A DNA stretch of 18,900 bases from Intestinimonas massiliensis (ex Afouda et al. 2020). Its GTDB lineage: Bacteria; Bacillota; Clostridia; Oscillospirales; Oscillospiraceae. Both the position numbers and the translations under genes were made by a program. This document shows positions 6,243 to 12,829 of the stretch, one piece after another; within the stretch, counting starts at the first letter, position 1, and every line of letters starts with the position of its first letter. The stretch lies in contig NZ_LR131147.1 in the NCBI RefSeq assembly GCF_900626285.1, forward strand, positions 2,950,785-2,969,684. Direction: 5' to 3'. The notes beneath the pieces are model-generated. The model was given only the letters and a program-made list of their open reading frames with translations, was not told the origin of the DNA and made no database searches.

Positions 6243-7265
6243 CTATTTTTGAAAATGCTCTTTTGCGAACTCCATGTCCTGCACCAATTCAACCGTTCCG
6301 AGATAATTTTTATCATAATCTCTCACGGCCAGATAGGTAACAAGCATGGTTCGATTTCCTTTGTCCATCCAGACAGCAACTTTATCCCGTTTTCCAACGC
6401 GGAAATCATCAATAATGGAGCGCACCATAGGTTCAATTTTAGGCGGATGACAAGAAAAAACCTCACGGTCAATCGCCATACTGGGACGTTTGAATACTTT
6501 TGGCCCCTCGTTAAAAAACCTGTTGATATTCTCCGCATCAATAAAACTAATTTCTATCGGAATGGTATTGAGCAGTGCCGTCAGCTGCTCCAGAGTCATG
6601 TGGCCTCCAGGCATGACGATTTCATTGCTCAGAGAAACTGCCCGTTCACGAATATTTTCCTCAGCTGCTTTCCACACCTCGTTGTCCACACCGAAACAGG
6701 TGGCATAATCCTTGGAATCATAATAGATTCCAAACCACTCATCTTCTGTGAAGTTTACCGCACAAATTGGAAACAAAATATTTTGTTCCTGATAAATCAT
6801 CCCCGCAGCGCGTTTCAGTACAGTATCCAGGCGGCTGTTCCAGCTGGTGTCGCGGTCAGCCACTGATACAAGGTCAGCAAGTTCGTCTCGGATCTCATCA
6901 TCGGTCGTCCACATCACATCAGAAGGACCGGCAATCCCGTATTTAACCTTTAGGTGCGGGTAAAGAAGATCACCTTTTTTGGCATAGTGGATGGAAACCT
7001 CACGAATCCGCTCCAAAAGATCGTCTGTTCTCGTTTCGCTGAACTGCGTCAGTAGAGCGGAAAAGGCGTCATTTTCTTTCTTGAAGGTGTAAAGCGGATG
7101 CCCCGGTACTTCTGCCAGAGCAGCAGCGCGAGCGGCTTTATCTGAATAGTCCCGTTTAGGAAACAAATCCCTTTTGGCTAATTCTTCCTGTGCTCGTTTT
7201 TGCAGGGACGCATCGTGAACCGCTTTTGAAGCATCAATTTGTTGAGATATTGGAATCACCCCCAT
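6243..7265 (-). CDS. DUF438-type hemerythrin-like/PAS sensor protein, 340 residues
   Basis: Two parts are visible. Residues about 30-190 are helical with histidine motifs typical of the DUF438/hemerythrin-like group: PGHPLYTFKKENDAF, then HYAKKGDLLYPHLKVKYG. Residues about 220-340 form a PAS domain (HMTLEQLTALLNTIPIEISF, NRFFNEGP, FSCHPPKIEPMV, TYLAVRDYDKNYLGTVELVQD). In the family the first part may bind a di-iron centre or heme and the PAS part senses a ligand, so an O2 or NO sensor or iron-sulfur repair role is plausible. ATG 7265 is the only start after an in-frame stop, although its ribosome binding site is poor. The N-terminal DUF438 portion is shorter than in many homologues. It lies 69 bases after the exporter gene. 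Confidence 0.85.
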   Translation of the reverse strand: MGVIPISQQIDASKAVHDASLQKRAQEELAKRDLFPKRDYSDKAARAAALAEVPGHPLYTFKKENDAFSALLTQFSETRTDDLLERIREVSIHYAKKGDLLYPHLKVKYGIAGPSDVMWTTDDEIRDELADLVSVADRDTSWNSRLDTVLKRAAGMIYQEQNILFPICAVNFTEDEWFGIYYDSKDYATCFGVDNEVWKAAEENIRERAVSLSNEIVMPGGHMTLEQLTALLNTIPIEISFIDAENINRFFNEGPKVFKRPSMAIDREVFSCHPPKIEPMVRSIIDDFRVGKRDKVAVWMDKGNRTMLVTYLAVRDYDKNYLGTVELVQDMEFAKEHFQK

Positions 7266-7276
7266 GACGATACTGG

Positions 7277-7288
7277 ATAAGTGCTTAT
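7277..7288. promoter_or_regulatory. Near-palindromic ATAAGTGCTTAT, variant of the shared motif
   Basis: ATAAG-TG-CTTAT is a palindrome apart from the central two bases and resembles TTTAAGCGC. It lies in the 69-base gap between the exporter gene and the DUF438 gene, only 12 bases before the ATG at 7265, where a bound protein would block initiation. It is the weakest of the four related sites. Confidence 0.35.
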
Positions 7289-7334
7289 TTGAATCAATAC
7301 AAATATAACCAGAAGAATCTCTCTGCGATTAGTT

Positions 7335-8363
7335 TTACCAAATTCCCAAGATGTGCTGCAAAGAAAGTGTAACTGTGGTAATACCGATCCAGCAGCAGAA
7401 GCCCAGCGCCAACGGCTTCGAGCCCGTTTTTACGAGCTTTACGATATTTGTGTTCAGCCCAACGGCGCTCATCGCAAGAATGATAAAGAATTTGCTCAAA
7501 GATTTCAGCGGAGCAAAAAATTCTACCGGAACACCAAAGGACGAAGCAAGCGTTGTAATAATGGACGCAATGACAAAGTACAGAATGAACATTGGGAAAA
7601 CAGCAGATAGTTTCACCTGGCTGTCGTTGGATTCTGACTTACGGGCGCGCACAAAGGCCAATACCAGCGTAATGGGGATGATTGCCAATGTGCGGGTCAA
7701 CTTTACCGTTACGGCTTTGTCCAGCGTAGCAGAGCCAAGCCCATACAGGGAATCCCACGTGGATGCAGCGGCAGTCACAGAAGAAGTATCATTGACCGCA
7801 GTTCCCGCAAAGATACCAAATGCTTCTCCGCTTGTTGTGGAAAAGCCTAACAGCGCACCCAATGTGGGAAAGAATAGTGCAGCGAGCATATTGAAGAAAA
7901 AGATTACCGAGATGGATTGTGCAACCTCTTCATCATTTGCGTCGATTACCGGCGCAGTGGCGGCAATTGCGGAGCCGCCACAAATGGAAGAGCCTACGCC
8001 GACCAAGGTTGCAGTCTTGCCTGGAACACAAAGCAGCTTATGCAGCACGAATGCAATAATCAGAGATGTGCTGATTGTGCTCAGAATGATGGGCAGTGAT
8101 TGTTTGCCCGTCTCCAAAACAACAGACAGATTCAGTCCAAATCCTAAAAGTACCACGGCGTATTGCAGTATTTTTTTGGATGTAAATGTAATGCCCGGCT
8201 GTAAGCTGGATTTATCCTTCAAGAACAGCGTAATCAGCATTCCTGACAGAATACTAAAAACCGGTCCTCCCACAATGGGAAATAGATTCCCTAAAAACCA
8301 ACAAGGAATGGATATTGCCAAACACAGAGCAAATCCCTTCCAAATATTTCTGATCCGTGTCAA
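7335..8363 (-). CDS. YeiH/UPF0324-family putative sulfate (sulfite) exporter, 342 residues
   Basis: An integral membrane protein of the YeiH (Cons_hypoth698) family, annotated as putative sulfate exporters. About ten hydrophobic helices are visible. The family signature GVGSSICGGSAIAATAPVI...EEVAQSISVIF lies near residues 125-160, followed by FGIFAGTAVNDTSSVTAAA. The start is TTG 8363, with AAAGGGGGG 7 bases upstream; GTG 8387 lies before that site. The product begins (M)TRIRNIWKGFALCLAISIPCW, with no cleavable signal. It follows the sulfite reductase operon by 114 bases, which fits export of sulfur oxyanions. Transport direction and substrate are family annotation and inference. Confidence 0.9.
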   Translation of the reverse strand: MTRIRNIWKGFALCLAISIPCWFLGNLFPIVGGPVFSILSGMLITLFLKDKSSLQPGITFTSKKILQYAVVLLGFGLNLSVVLETGKQSLPIILSTISTSLIIAFVLHKLLCVPGKTATLVGVGSSICGGSAIAATAPVIDANDEEVAQSISVIFFFNMLAALFFPTLGALLGFSTTSGEAFGIFAGTAVNDTSSVTAAASTWDSLYGLGSATLDKAVTVKLTRTLAIIPITLVLAFVRARKSESNDSQVKLSAVFPMFILYFVIASIITTLASSFGVPVEFFAPLKSLSKFFIILAMSAVGLNTNIVKLVKTGSKPLALGFCCWIGITTVTLSLQHILGIW

Positions 8364-8393
8364 AATAGTACCCCCCTTTATCAGCACCGGCGT

Positions 8394-8457
8394 ATTACTG
8401 CTGGCACTGACAGAGTATTTGTAAATAGCGCTTAAAAGAATTCTATGGTGCAGTAAT
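8394..8457. promoter_or_regulatory. Control region before the exporter: TTTAAGCGC site inside an 8-bp inverted repeat
   Basis: The minus-strand motif TTTAAGCGC is at 8428-8436, followed on that strand by TATTTACAAAT. It lies near the centre of a widely spaced perfect inverted repeat, ATTACTGC (8394-8401) and GCAGTAAT (8450-8457). The interval between the flavoprotein stop (8478) and the exporter start (8363) is thus well structured for regulated transcription. Function is inferred. Confidence 0.4.
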
Positions 8458-8477
8458 GGGCTTTCATCTGCCCAAAC

Positions 8478-8948
8478 TTACAGTTTCGTGTGAACTGGAC
8501 TTCGTTTTGCTTTTCCTGTCACACACTCCGGACAGATTACATATACACCGGTCTTGTCCCATGCCGCTTGGATATACTGCATCCCTTTTTCCAGAAAATC
8601 TTTGCTGTACTTTTCAAGCAACGCAACCAGGCTGGCTTTCTTGTCCTTCGACGGCATCATTTGACCGGTCAGAATGACACTCTCATACAAGGTACCAAAT
8701 TTTTCAGGCTGCACCATGGTATCACCCACAACCACAAAACAAACATCCGAGCAGGAGGAAATGTTCTCGAGCTTCTTTCCCACATTTGCAGCACAGTGCA
8801 GATGAATCAGCCCGTCCTTCCAGGCATAACTGAGCGGGACTGCATACGGCTTTCCATCCGGTCCAACCGTGGATAGAATTCCGTATTCTCCCTTTTGGAG
8901 AATCATTTCAATCTCTTCGCCTGCAATTTCTCTATCTTTCCGGCGCAT
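8478..8948 (-). CDS. Pyridoxamine 5'-phosphate oxidase-family (FMN-binding, NimA-like) protein, 156 residues
   Basis: A small split-barrel flavoprotein. It begins MRRKDREIAGEEIEMILQKG, then GEYGILSTVGPDGKPYAVPLSYAWKDG, the typical first strands of the PNPOx-like fold. IHLHCAANVGKKLENI then follows (the substrate or FMN phosphate region), and later CFVVVGD and YESVILTGQM. This is the usual layout of NimA-like proteins that bind FMN and reduce small molecules; the true substrate is unknown. The C-terminal part ends with VYVICPECVTGKAKRSP. ATG 8948 lies one base after the asrC stop, so it is translationally coupled to the sulfite reductase operon and may serve electron transfer or protection there (inference). 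Confidence 0.88.
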   Translation of the reverse strand: MRRKDREIAGEEIEMILQKGEYGILSTVGPDGKPYAVPLSYAWKDGLIHLHCAANVGKKLENISSCSDVCFVVVGDTMVQPEKFGTLYESVILTGQMMPSKDKKASLVALLEKYSKDFLEKGMQYIQAAWDKTGVYVICPECVTGKAKRSPVHTKL

Positions 8949-8949
8949 A

Positions 8950-9912
8950 TCAATACTTCACGCCCTTCCAGTACACGGGTGTCATGACCTCTGCGATATC
9001 CGGCAGGGTGACGTCCCGCAAGGCCCACCGCTTGAACTCCTCAAAGCCAGTGCGGTCTACGATATAGCCAATATGTTCTTTTCCGCCGGGAGCGTTGGGG
9101 TCAATGTACTCCTTCACATAGTCGTAGGTGTTGAGAATGATCTTGATAATGCTGTCCTCGTCCACCCACTTGATAAAATCCTCGCCCAGACGGGGATTCT
9201 TCTTACCGGTTCTGCCCAGCAGGGTGAGTCGGTAATACTTTTTGTCACTGCGTGTCCAGGCGGCATTGGGACAGGCCAGCACACACTCACCGCAACCGAT
9301 GCAGCGCCGTGCGTCTCGCTGGGGACGGAAGTTTACCGGTGTCAGAGCTTCTACGGACTTCTTTTTACAGGCTTTCACACAAGCCCCACAGCTGACACAG
9401 CGGTCGGGTTCAAACTGAGGTACTGTCATACCCATAATTCCAAAGTCATGCATCCGCACCTTGGCACAGTCGTTGGGACAGCCGGTCAGAGCGATCTTAA
9501 AATGCAGGTCATTGGGGAACACCGCTTTCTCAATGCGCTGGGCAAAGGCGGTGGTATCATAGCAAGCGTAGGGACAGACACGGTTGCCCACGCAGGCGGT
9601 GATATTTCGAGTACCCGAGGCGGGATAGCCATGACCTGCCTCCTCTTGATTGATCTCCAGCCCGTCAATCAGGCTCTGAAGAGCAGCATTGACCTCCGAC
9701 ATTTTTTCAAAGGGAATACCGGGGATCTCAAAGCCCTGACGGGAGGTGATGTGAACCGTACCATTTCCGTAGGTTTCCGCAATTTTCTGGATCTCCCCGA
9801 GATATTTGGCGTCCAGATGTCCGCCGGGGACACGGATGCGGGAGGCGGTTATACCGCGCTCCTTGGTGACGCGGAATGCATTCTTTTTCAGTGCTTTTGT
9901 GTTGATATCCAT
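8950..9912 (-). CDS. asrC: Anaerobic sulfite reductase subunit C (siroheme subunit), 320 residues
   Basis: AsrC carries the siroheme-[4Fe-4S] centre that reduces sulfite to sulfide with six electrons. The coupled centre is shown by Cys107-x5-Cys113 and Cys145-x3-Cys149 (ALTGCPNDCAKV). Two ferredoxin-type [4Fe-4S] motifs follow: Cys172, 175, 178 and 182 (CVSCGACVKAC), then Cys204, 207, 210 and 214 (CIGCGECVLACP). The siroheme/sulfite contact region GTVHITSRQGFEIPGIP is present, and the length is usual for AsrC. The start ATG 9912 has GGAGG just upstream. asrB ends 11 bases before it and the flavoprotein follows after one base. The protein itself looks functional, but its transcription depends on an operon that has lost most of asrA. 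Confidence 0.96.
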   Translation of the reverse strand: MDINTKALKKNAFRVTKERGITASRIRVPGGHLDAKYLGEIQKIAETYGNGTVHITSRQGFEIPGIPFEKMSEVNAALQSLIDGLEINQEEAGHGYPASGTRNITACVGNRVCPYACYDTTAFAQRIEKAVFPNDLHFKIALTGCPNDCAKVRMHDFGIMGMTVPQFEPDRCVSCGACVKACKKKSVEALTPVNFRPQRDARRCIGCGECVLACPNAAWTRSDKKYYRLTLLGRTGKKNPRLGEDFIKWVDEDSIIKIILNTYDYVKEYIDPNAPGGKEHIGYIVDRTGFEEFKRWALRDVTLPDIAEVMTPVYWKGVKY

Positions 9913-9923
9913 GGTACCCCTCC

Positions 9924-10718
9924 TTAATCCACCAGGAACTCTCCCTTGGTATAGTTGAACACCGGACCATCCAGGCAGACATACGTATCGCCAATCTTAC
10001 AGTGTCCGCATTTTCCCAGGCCGCAGCACATCTTACGCTCCTGAGAAATCCAGATATTTTCCTCCGGCAGACCGATGCCCAAAAGCCCCTGCACAGAGAA
10101 ACGCATCATGGCGGGAGGACCGACTACGACAGCAACGGTATTCTGCACGTCGCCCAGTTGAATCTGAGGGATGTACTGGGTGACCAGTCCTACATGGCAG
10201 GCTACATCTTCTTCTGCACAGTCTACCGTAAGGATGACGTCCATGTTCTTTTCCCAACGCTTCAGATCATCGCGGAAAAGAATATCATGGGGTGTTTTAA
10301 AGCCTGCGATCAGGGTCATATGACCTCGCTGCTCAGGGTACTTAGAAAAATGATCCACTACACCACGGACTGGTGACAAGCCGGTGCCACCGGCCATGAC
10401 AATGATGTCCTTGCCCACATAGTCGGATACATCGAACCCGTTTCCATACGGACCTCGCAGCAGAAGGGTATCGCCCACATAGCGCTCAAAGACTTCACCC
10501 GTGACCTTGCCCACCCGACGGATGGTTAGATCTACGAAGTTTTCCCCAATGCCGCTGACCGAGATGGGAGCCTCACCGTACTTGGGAATGGAAACTTCAA
10601 AAAACTGTCCCGGCTTCACTTCTCCATGAAATTCCATCCGGAAAGTATACTCAATCTCCGTGTGTCGGATGACCTCCAAAATCTTAGAGGGAAAAGGAAT
10701 ATAATCATTTTTCATCAT
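9924..10718 (-). CDS. asrB: Anaerobic sulfite reductase subunit B (FAD/NAD(P)H, 2Fe-2S), 264 residues
   Basis: AsrB is the flavoprotein of the ferredoxin-NAD(P)H reductase superfamily that brings electrons to AsrC. Visible parts are an N-terminal FAD-binding barrel (GQFFEVSIPKYGEAPISVSG, with RGPYGNGF near 88-95), a nucleotide-binding domain (IIVMAGGTGLSPVRG near 105-119, VVVGPPAMMRF near 197-207) and a C-terminal 2Fe-2S motif with Cys232, Cys237, Cys240 and Cys248 (CCGLGKCGHCKIGDTYVC). The length is normal. GGAGG lies 10 bases before ATG 10718. The ATG overlaps the asrA stop codon in an ATGA arrangement, the normal coupling in intact asr operons, which shows that asrA was formerly complete upstream. 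Confidence 0.96.
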   Translation of the reverse strand: MMKNDYIPFPSKILEVIRHTEIEYTFRMEFHGEVKPGQFFEVSIPKYGEAPISVSGIGENFVDLTIRRVGKVTGEVFERYVGDTLLLRGPYGNGFDVSDYVGKDIIVMAGGTGLSPVRGVVDHFSKYPEQRGHMTLIAGFKTPHDILFRDDLKRWEKNMDVILTVDCAEEDVACHVGLVTQYIPQIQLGDVQNTVAVVVGPPAMMRFSVQGLLGIGLPEENIWISQERKMCCGLGKCGHCKIGDTYVCLDGPVFNYTKGEFLVD

Positions 10719-10855
10719 TGCTCAGTCACCTCCGCCATAGCGTTGTCCAATTTGTTGATGCAGCCAGAGAACGAAATGTACTCTGGGCAGATATCATCAC
10801 ACCGGCCACAGCCCACACACATGTGATAGCCGTTGCGCTGCTTGTAACCGGGTCG
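10715..10855 (-). pseudogene. asrA: asrA 3' remnant (C-terminal 4Fe-4S part only)
   Basis: In the asrA frame the last 43 or so codons survive: YKQRNGYHMCVGCGRCDDIC, then PEYISFSGCINKLDN and a short tail, ending with TGA at 10715-10717 that overlaps the asrB start. The cysteines match the second ferredoxin motif at the end of AsrA, the electron-accepting subunit of sulfite reductase, which is normally around 340 residues. Going upstream, the frame hits TGA at 10856-10858, within sequence that belongs to the virB4 gene. About 300 residues are thus missing. AsrA cannot be made from this locus unless the rest lies elsewhere. Confidence 0.9.
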
Positions 10856-12041
10856 TCATAATCTTGTAGAGCTGGCTGCGCTGCGGGATGGGGTTGCGGA
10901 ACGGCAGGATCACATTTTCATAGATCAAAAGCCCCTCGCCGGGTTCGGAATTGTCCACATACCGTAATTGCTGCGGGGAAATGTTCAATCGCTCCGCAAG
11001 GATGCGCCGGTCGCCGGACGCCTGATTGAGCAGGCAAATGAAGTCGCTGTTTTCCAGAATGTTTTCGATCTCCGGGGAAGAAAGCAGGTCTTTGACGTTC
11101 TGGGTGGCCCCGGTCGGGATGCCGCCCCATTTTCTGAACCGCTTCCAAATCTCGCAGGAGAAAGCTGCCGTCTGTTCCTCTCGCAGAAGCAAATGGAACT
11201 CGTCGCAGAAGTACCACGTCGCCTTGCCTTGGCTGCGGTTTTGGGTCACGCGGCCCCAAATCTGGTCTTGGACAATGAGCATACCGAGCTTTTTGAGTTG
11301 TTTTCCCAGCTCCTTGATGTCAAAGGCCACAATGCGGTTCTCGATGTTGACATTGGTGCGGTGGTTAAAGACGTTCAGGCTGCCGTTTACATACAGGTCA
11401 AGGGCCTGCGCCACACGGTCAGCCTCCGGGATATGCTGGTCTAACAGGGCTTGATGCAGGTCGGACAGGATCGGCATATTCTCCGGGCGGGGGTCTGCCA
11501 GATAAGGCCGGTAGATCACCTGCACGGCACGGTCAATAACCGTCTTTTCGATGGCTTCCAGCCCGTTCTTGCCGCCCATGACAAGCTCACAGAACGACAG
11601 CACAAAGTCGGATTTCAGCGCCAACGGATTTTCGTCCTCGCTGTAATTCAGGTTGATGTCCAGCGGGTTCACATAGGATTTGCTGGTAGGCGACAGTTTC
11701 ACCACTTGGCCGTGGAGCCGCTTCACAAGGGGATAATATTCCGCCTCTGGATCGCAGATATATACATCGTCCGGGGTACAGAGGAACACACTGACGATCT
11801 CGGATTTGCAGCTCATGGACTTGCCGGAACCGGGAGTACCCAGCTTCAAGCCGTTGGGACACCGCGCCCGTTTTCTATCCAGCATAATCATGTTGCCGGT
11901 CTTGGCATTGACGCCGTAATACATGGCGTCGCCGCCCATGAAAAGCTCCTGTGTCACGAAAGGCACGAACACGGCCACGCTGGAAGTCGTCAAAGAACGC
12001 TCGATCTTGATGTGGTTGGCCCCCAGCGGCAGGCTGCTCAT
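10797..12041 (-). pseudogene. VirB4/TraE-family conjugation ATPase, C-terminal half only
   Basis: The 414-residue frame matches the ATPase half of the VirB4 proteins of Firmicutes conjugative elements, which power the type IV secretion channel at the membrane. It opens MSSLPLGANHIKIERSLTTS, then Walker A GTPGSGKS (68-75), DVYICDPEAEYYPLVKRL, Walker B YFCDEFHLLL (about 277-286), FRKWGGIPTGATQNVKDLL and LLNQASGDRRILAERL. Full-length homologues are about 800 residues, so some 400 N-terminal residues are missing. The final 15 residues (QAAQRLSHVCGLWPV) come from reading asrA sequence out of frame. A GGGGGTG stretch before ATG 12041 might permit translation. Its 5' end is fused to the sigma-like gene. 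Function in transfer is unlikely. Confidence 0.88.
10844..10860. other. Junction between conjugative-element virB4 and asrA
   Basis: On the minus strand, virB4 coding sequence (LYKIMTTR) changes into asrA coding sequence (YKQRNGYHM) within a few bases, around CGGTTACAAG. Both genes lose their ends here. It may be an element or deletion boundary, or an assembly join. No integrase or obvious attachment repeat is visible. Confidence 0.75.
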
Positions 12042-12462
12042 ACTGGCTCACCCCCATTTCTTCGCGTAGCCGCTGCAAGGCAAGCTGGATATGCCGCCCC
12101 GCTGTGCTGCGTGACCGGCCAATACACGCCCCGATTACGCGCTGCGGCTGGCGCAGAAAGTAATAGCGCAGGATTTCTTCCTGTGTCTGCTCCGGTAAAA
12201 CAGAGATCGCGTCGGCAAGGGCGGCGTTGCTCAATAGGACGGTCTGGCCGCAGACGGTAAAGGGGTATTCCTCGTCCGGCTCCGGCTCCGGCTCGGCAAA
12301 CTGGACAAACTTCTCATTCGTCAGATAGTCAAGGGAAATTTCCCGTTCCCATTTCTGCCGCAGCCGTATGATTTTCCCGATGGCGGCATAGCGAATGACG
12401 GCTTTACAAAAGGCGTTGTGCGTGCACCGGATATACTCTTGATAGGCTTCAATCTCGGTCAT
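11875..12462 (-). CDS. Sigma-70 region 4-like protein of a conjugative element, with a chimeric tail
   Basis: ATG 12462 has GAGGGGG 7 bases upstream. The product begins MTEIEAYQEYIRCTHNAFCK. Residues about 93-140 (ADAISVLPEQTQEEILRYYF, then IGACIGRSRSTAGRHIQLAL and QRLREEM) form a sigma-70 region 4 helix-turn-helix. Small sigma-like proteins of this kind are common in Firmicutes conjugative elements, usually 130-150 residues long. From about residue 141 the frame runs into virB4 sequence read in another frame (a Pro/Gln/Arg/His-rich tail to residue 195), so the natural C-terminus has been replaced. The HTH looks intact. A structured leader precedes the gene (12491-12582). Confidence 0.8.
   Translation of the reverse strand: MTEIEAYQEYIRCTHNAFCKAVIRYAAIGKIIRLRQKWEREISLDYLTNEKFVQFAEPEPEPDEEYPFTVCGQTVLLSNAALADAISVLPEQTQEEILRYYFLRQPQRVIGACIGRSRSTAGRHIQLALQRLREEMGVSQYEQPAAGGQPHQDRAFFDDFQRGRVRAFRDTGAFHGRRRHVLRRQCQDRQHDYAG
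12036..12050. other. Junction between sigma-like gene and virB4 fragment
   Basis: Coding for the end of the sigma-like helix-turn-helix (QRLREEMG) passes directly into virB4 coding for SSLPLGANHIKIERS in another frame. In intact elements these genes are separate and virB4 has some 400 more codons before this point. The exact base is uncertain by about 10. Confidence 0.65.
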
Positions 12463-12490
12463 GGAAATTCCCCCTCTCTGAATAATAGCG

Positions 12491-12521
12491 TGGGGCGGCA
12501 GCACCCCTTGCTGTCGCCCCA
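12491..12521. repeat. 13-bp hairpin in the leader of the sigma-like gene
   Basis: TGGGGCGGCAGCA (12491-12503) and TGCTGTCGCCCCA (12509-12521) pair over 13 bases with one G-U wobble and a 5-base loop. It lies 29 bases before the sigma-like start codon on the transcribed (minus) strand. No T-run follows, so a translational or processing role is more likely than termination. A second hairpin, CGGCGCA-GTA-TGCGCCG, is at 12561-12577. Confidence 0.6.
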
Positions 12522-12528
12522 TGTCTGC

Positions 12529-12582
12529 CTACCAGCAAAGGCGGGCGGGGCTGTCAACGGCGGCGCAGTATGCGCCGTTCAT
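12529..12582 (-). CDS. Possible 17-residue leader peptide
   Basis: ATG 12582 opens a 17-codon frame, MNGAYCAAVDSPARLCW, ending in TAG at 12529-12531, just before the 12491-12521 hairpin and the sigma-like gene. It overlaps the 12561-12577 dyad. There is no strong ribosome binding site. The arrangement, short peptide then hairpin then gene, resembles an attenuator leader, but the peptide itself is unproven and may be chance. Confidence 0.25.
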   Translation of the reverse strand: MNGAYCAAVDSPARLCW

Positions 12583-12630
12583 CTTGACCGTTGACTGGCT
12601 CGACTGGCTTTGCTACTCATAAACGATATG

Positions 12631-12810
12631 TTACATAGATGTAATAAAGCAAATTAGTCCAAAGTATAGCAAGAGGATAACTGCTAAGAACACTATTACT
12701 GAAATGATTGATTTCTTCCAGTTCTTTTCACGCACTCCATCAATCACAAATTTAAGCATGATAACCAATAATGCTACTACGACTAAAGCTAATAAACTTA
12801 TAAATCCCAT
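12631..12810 (-). CDS. Small two-helix membrane protein, 59 residues
   Basis: ATG 12810 has AAGGAG 6 bases upstream and the frame ends with TAA at 12631-12633. The product has two hydrophobic helices, MGFISLLALVVVALLVIML and SVIVFLAVILLLYFGLICF, separated by a charged loop (DGVREKNWKK). It is therefore a small inner-membrane hairpin protein. It follows the XRE/zinc-ribbon gene by 19 bases in the same direction, so the two form an operon; the regulator itself also has two membrane helices. Function is unknown. Base composition is much more AT-rich than the conjugation genes on both sides, indicating a separate origin. Confidence 0.8.
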   Translation of the reverse strand: MGFISLLALVVVALLVIMLKFVIDGVREKNWKKSIISVIVFLAVILLLYFGLICFITSM

Positions 12811-12829
12811 AGAACGCTCCTTTTATTAA

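Noticed and set aside
7351..8424. Plus-strand open frame of 357 codons opposite the exporter gene
   Set aside because: Antisense shadow of a YeiH-family gene with a clear signature; no ribosome binding site supports the plus-strand start.
8869..9927. Plus-strand open frame opposite asrC
   Set aside because: asrC on the minus strand has all siroheme and ferredoxin cysteines; the plus-strand frame is a shadow.
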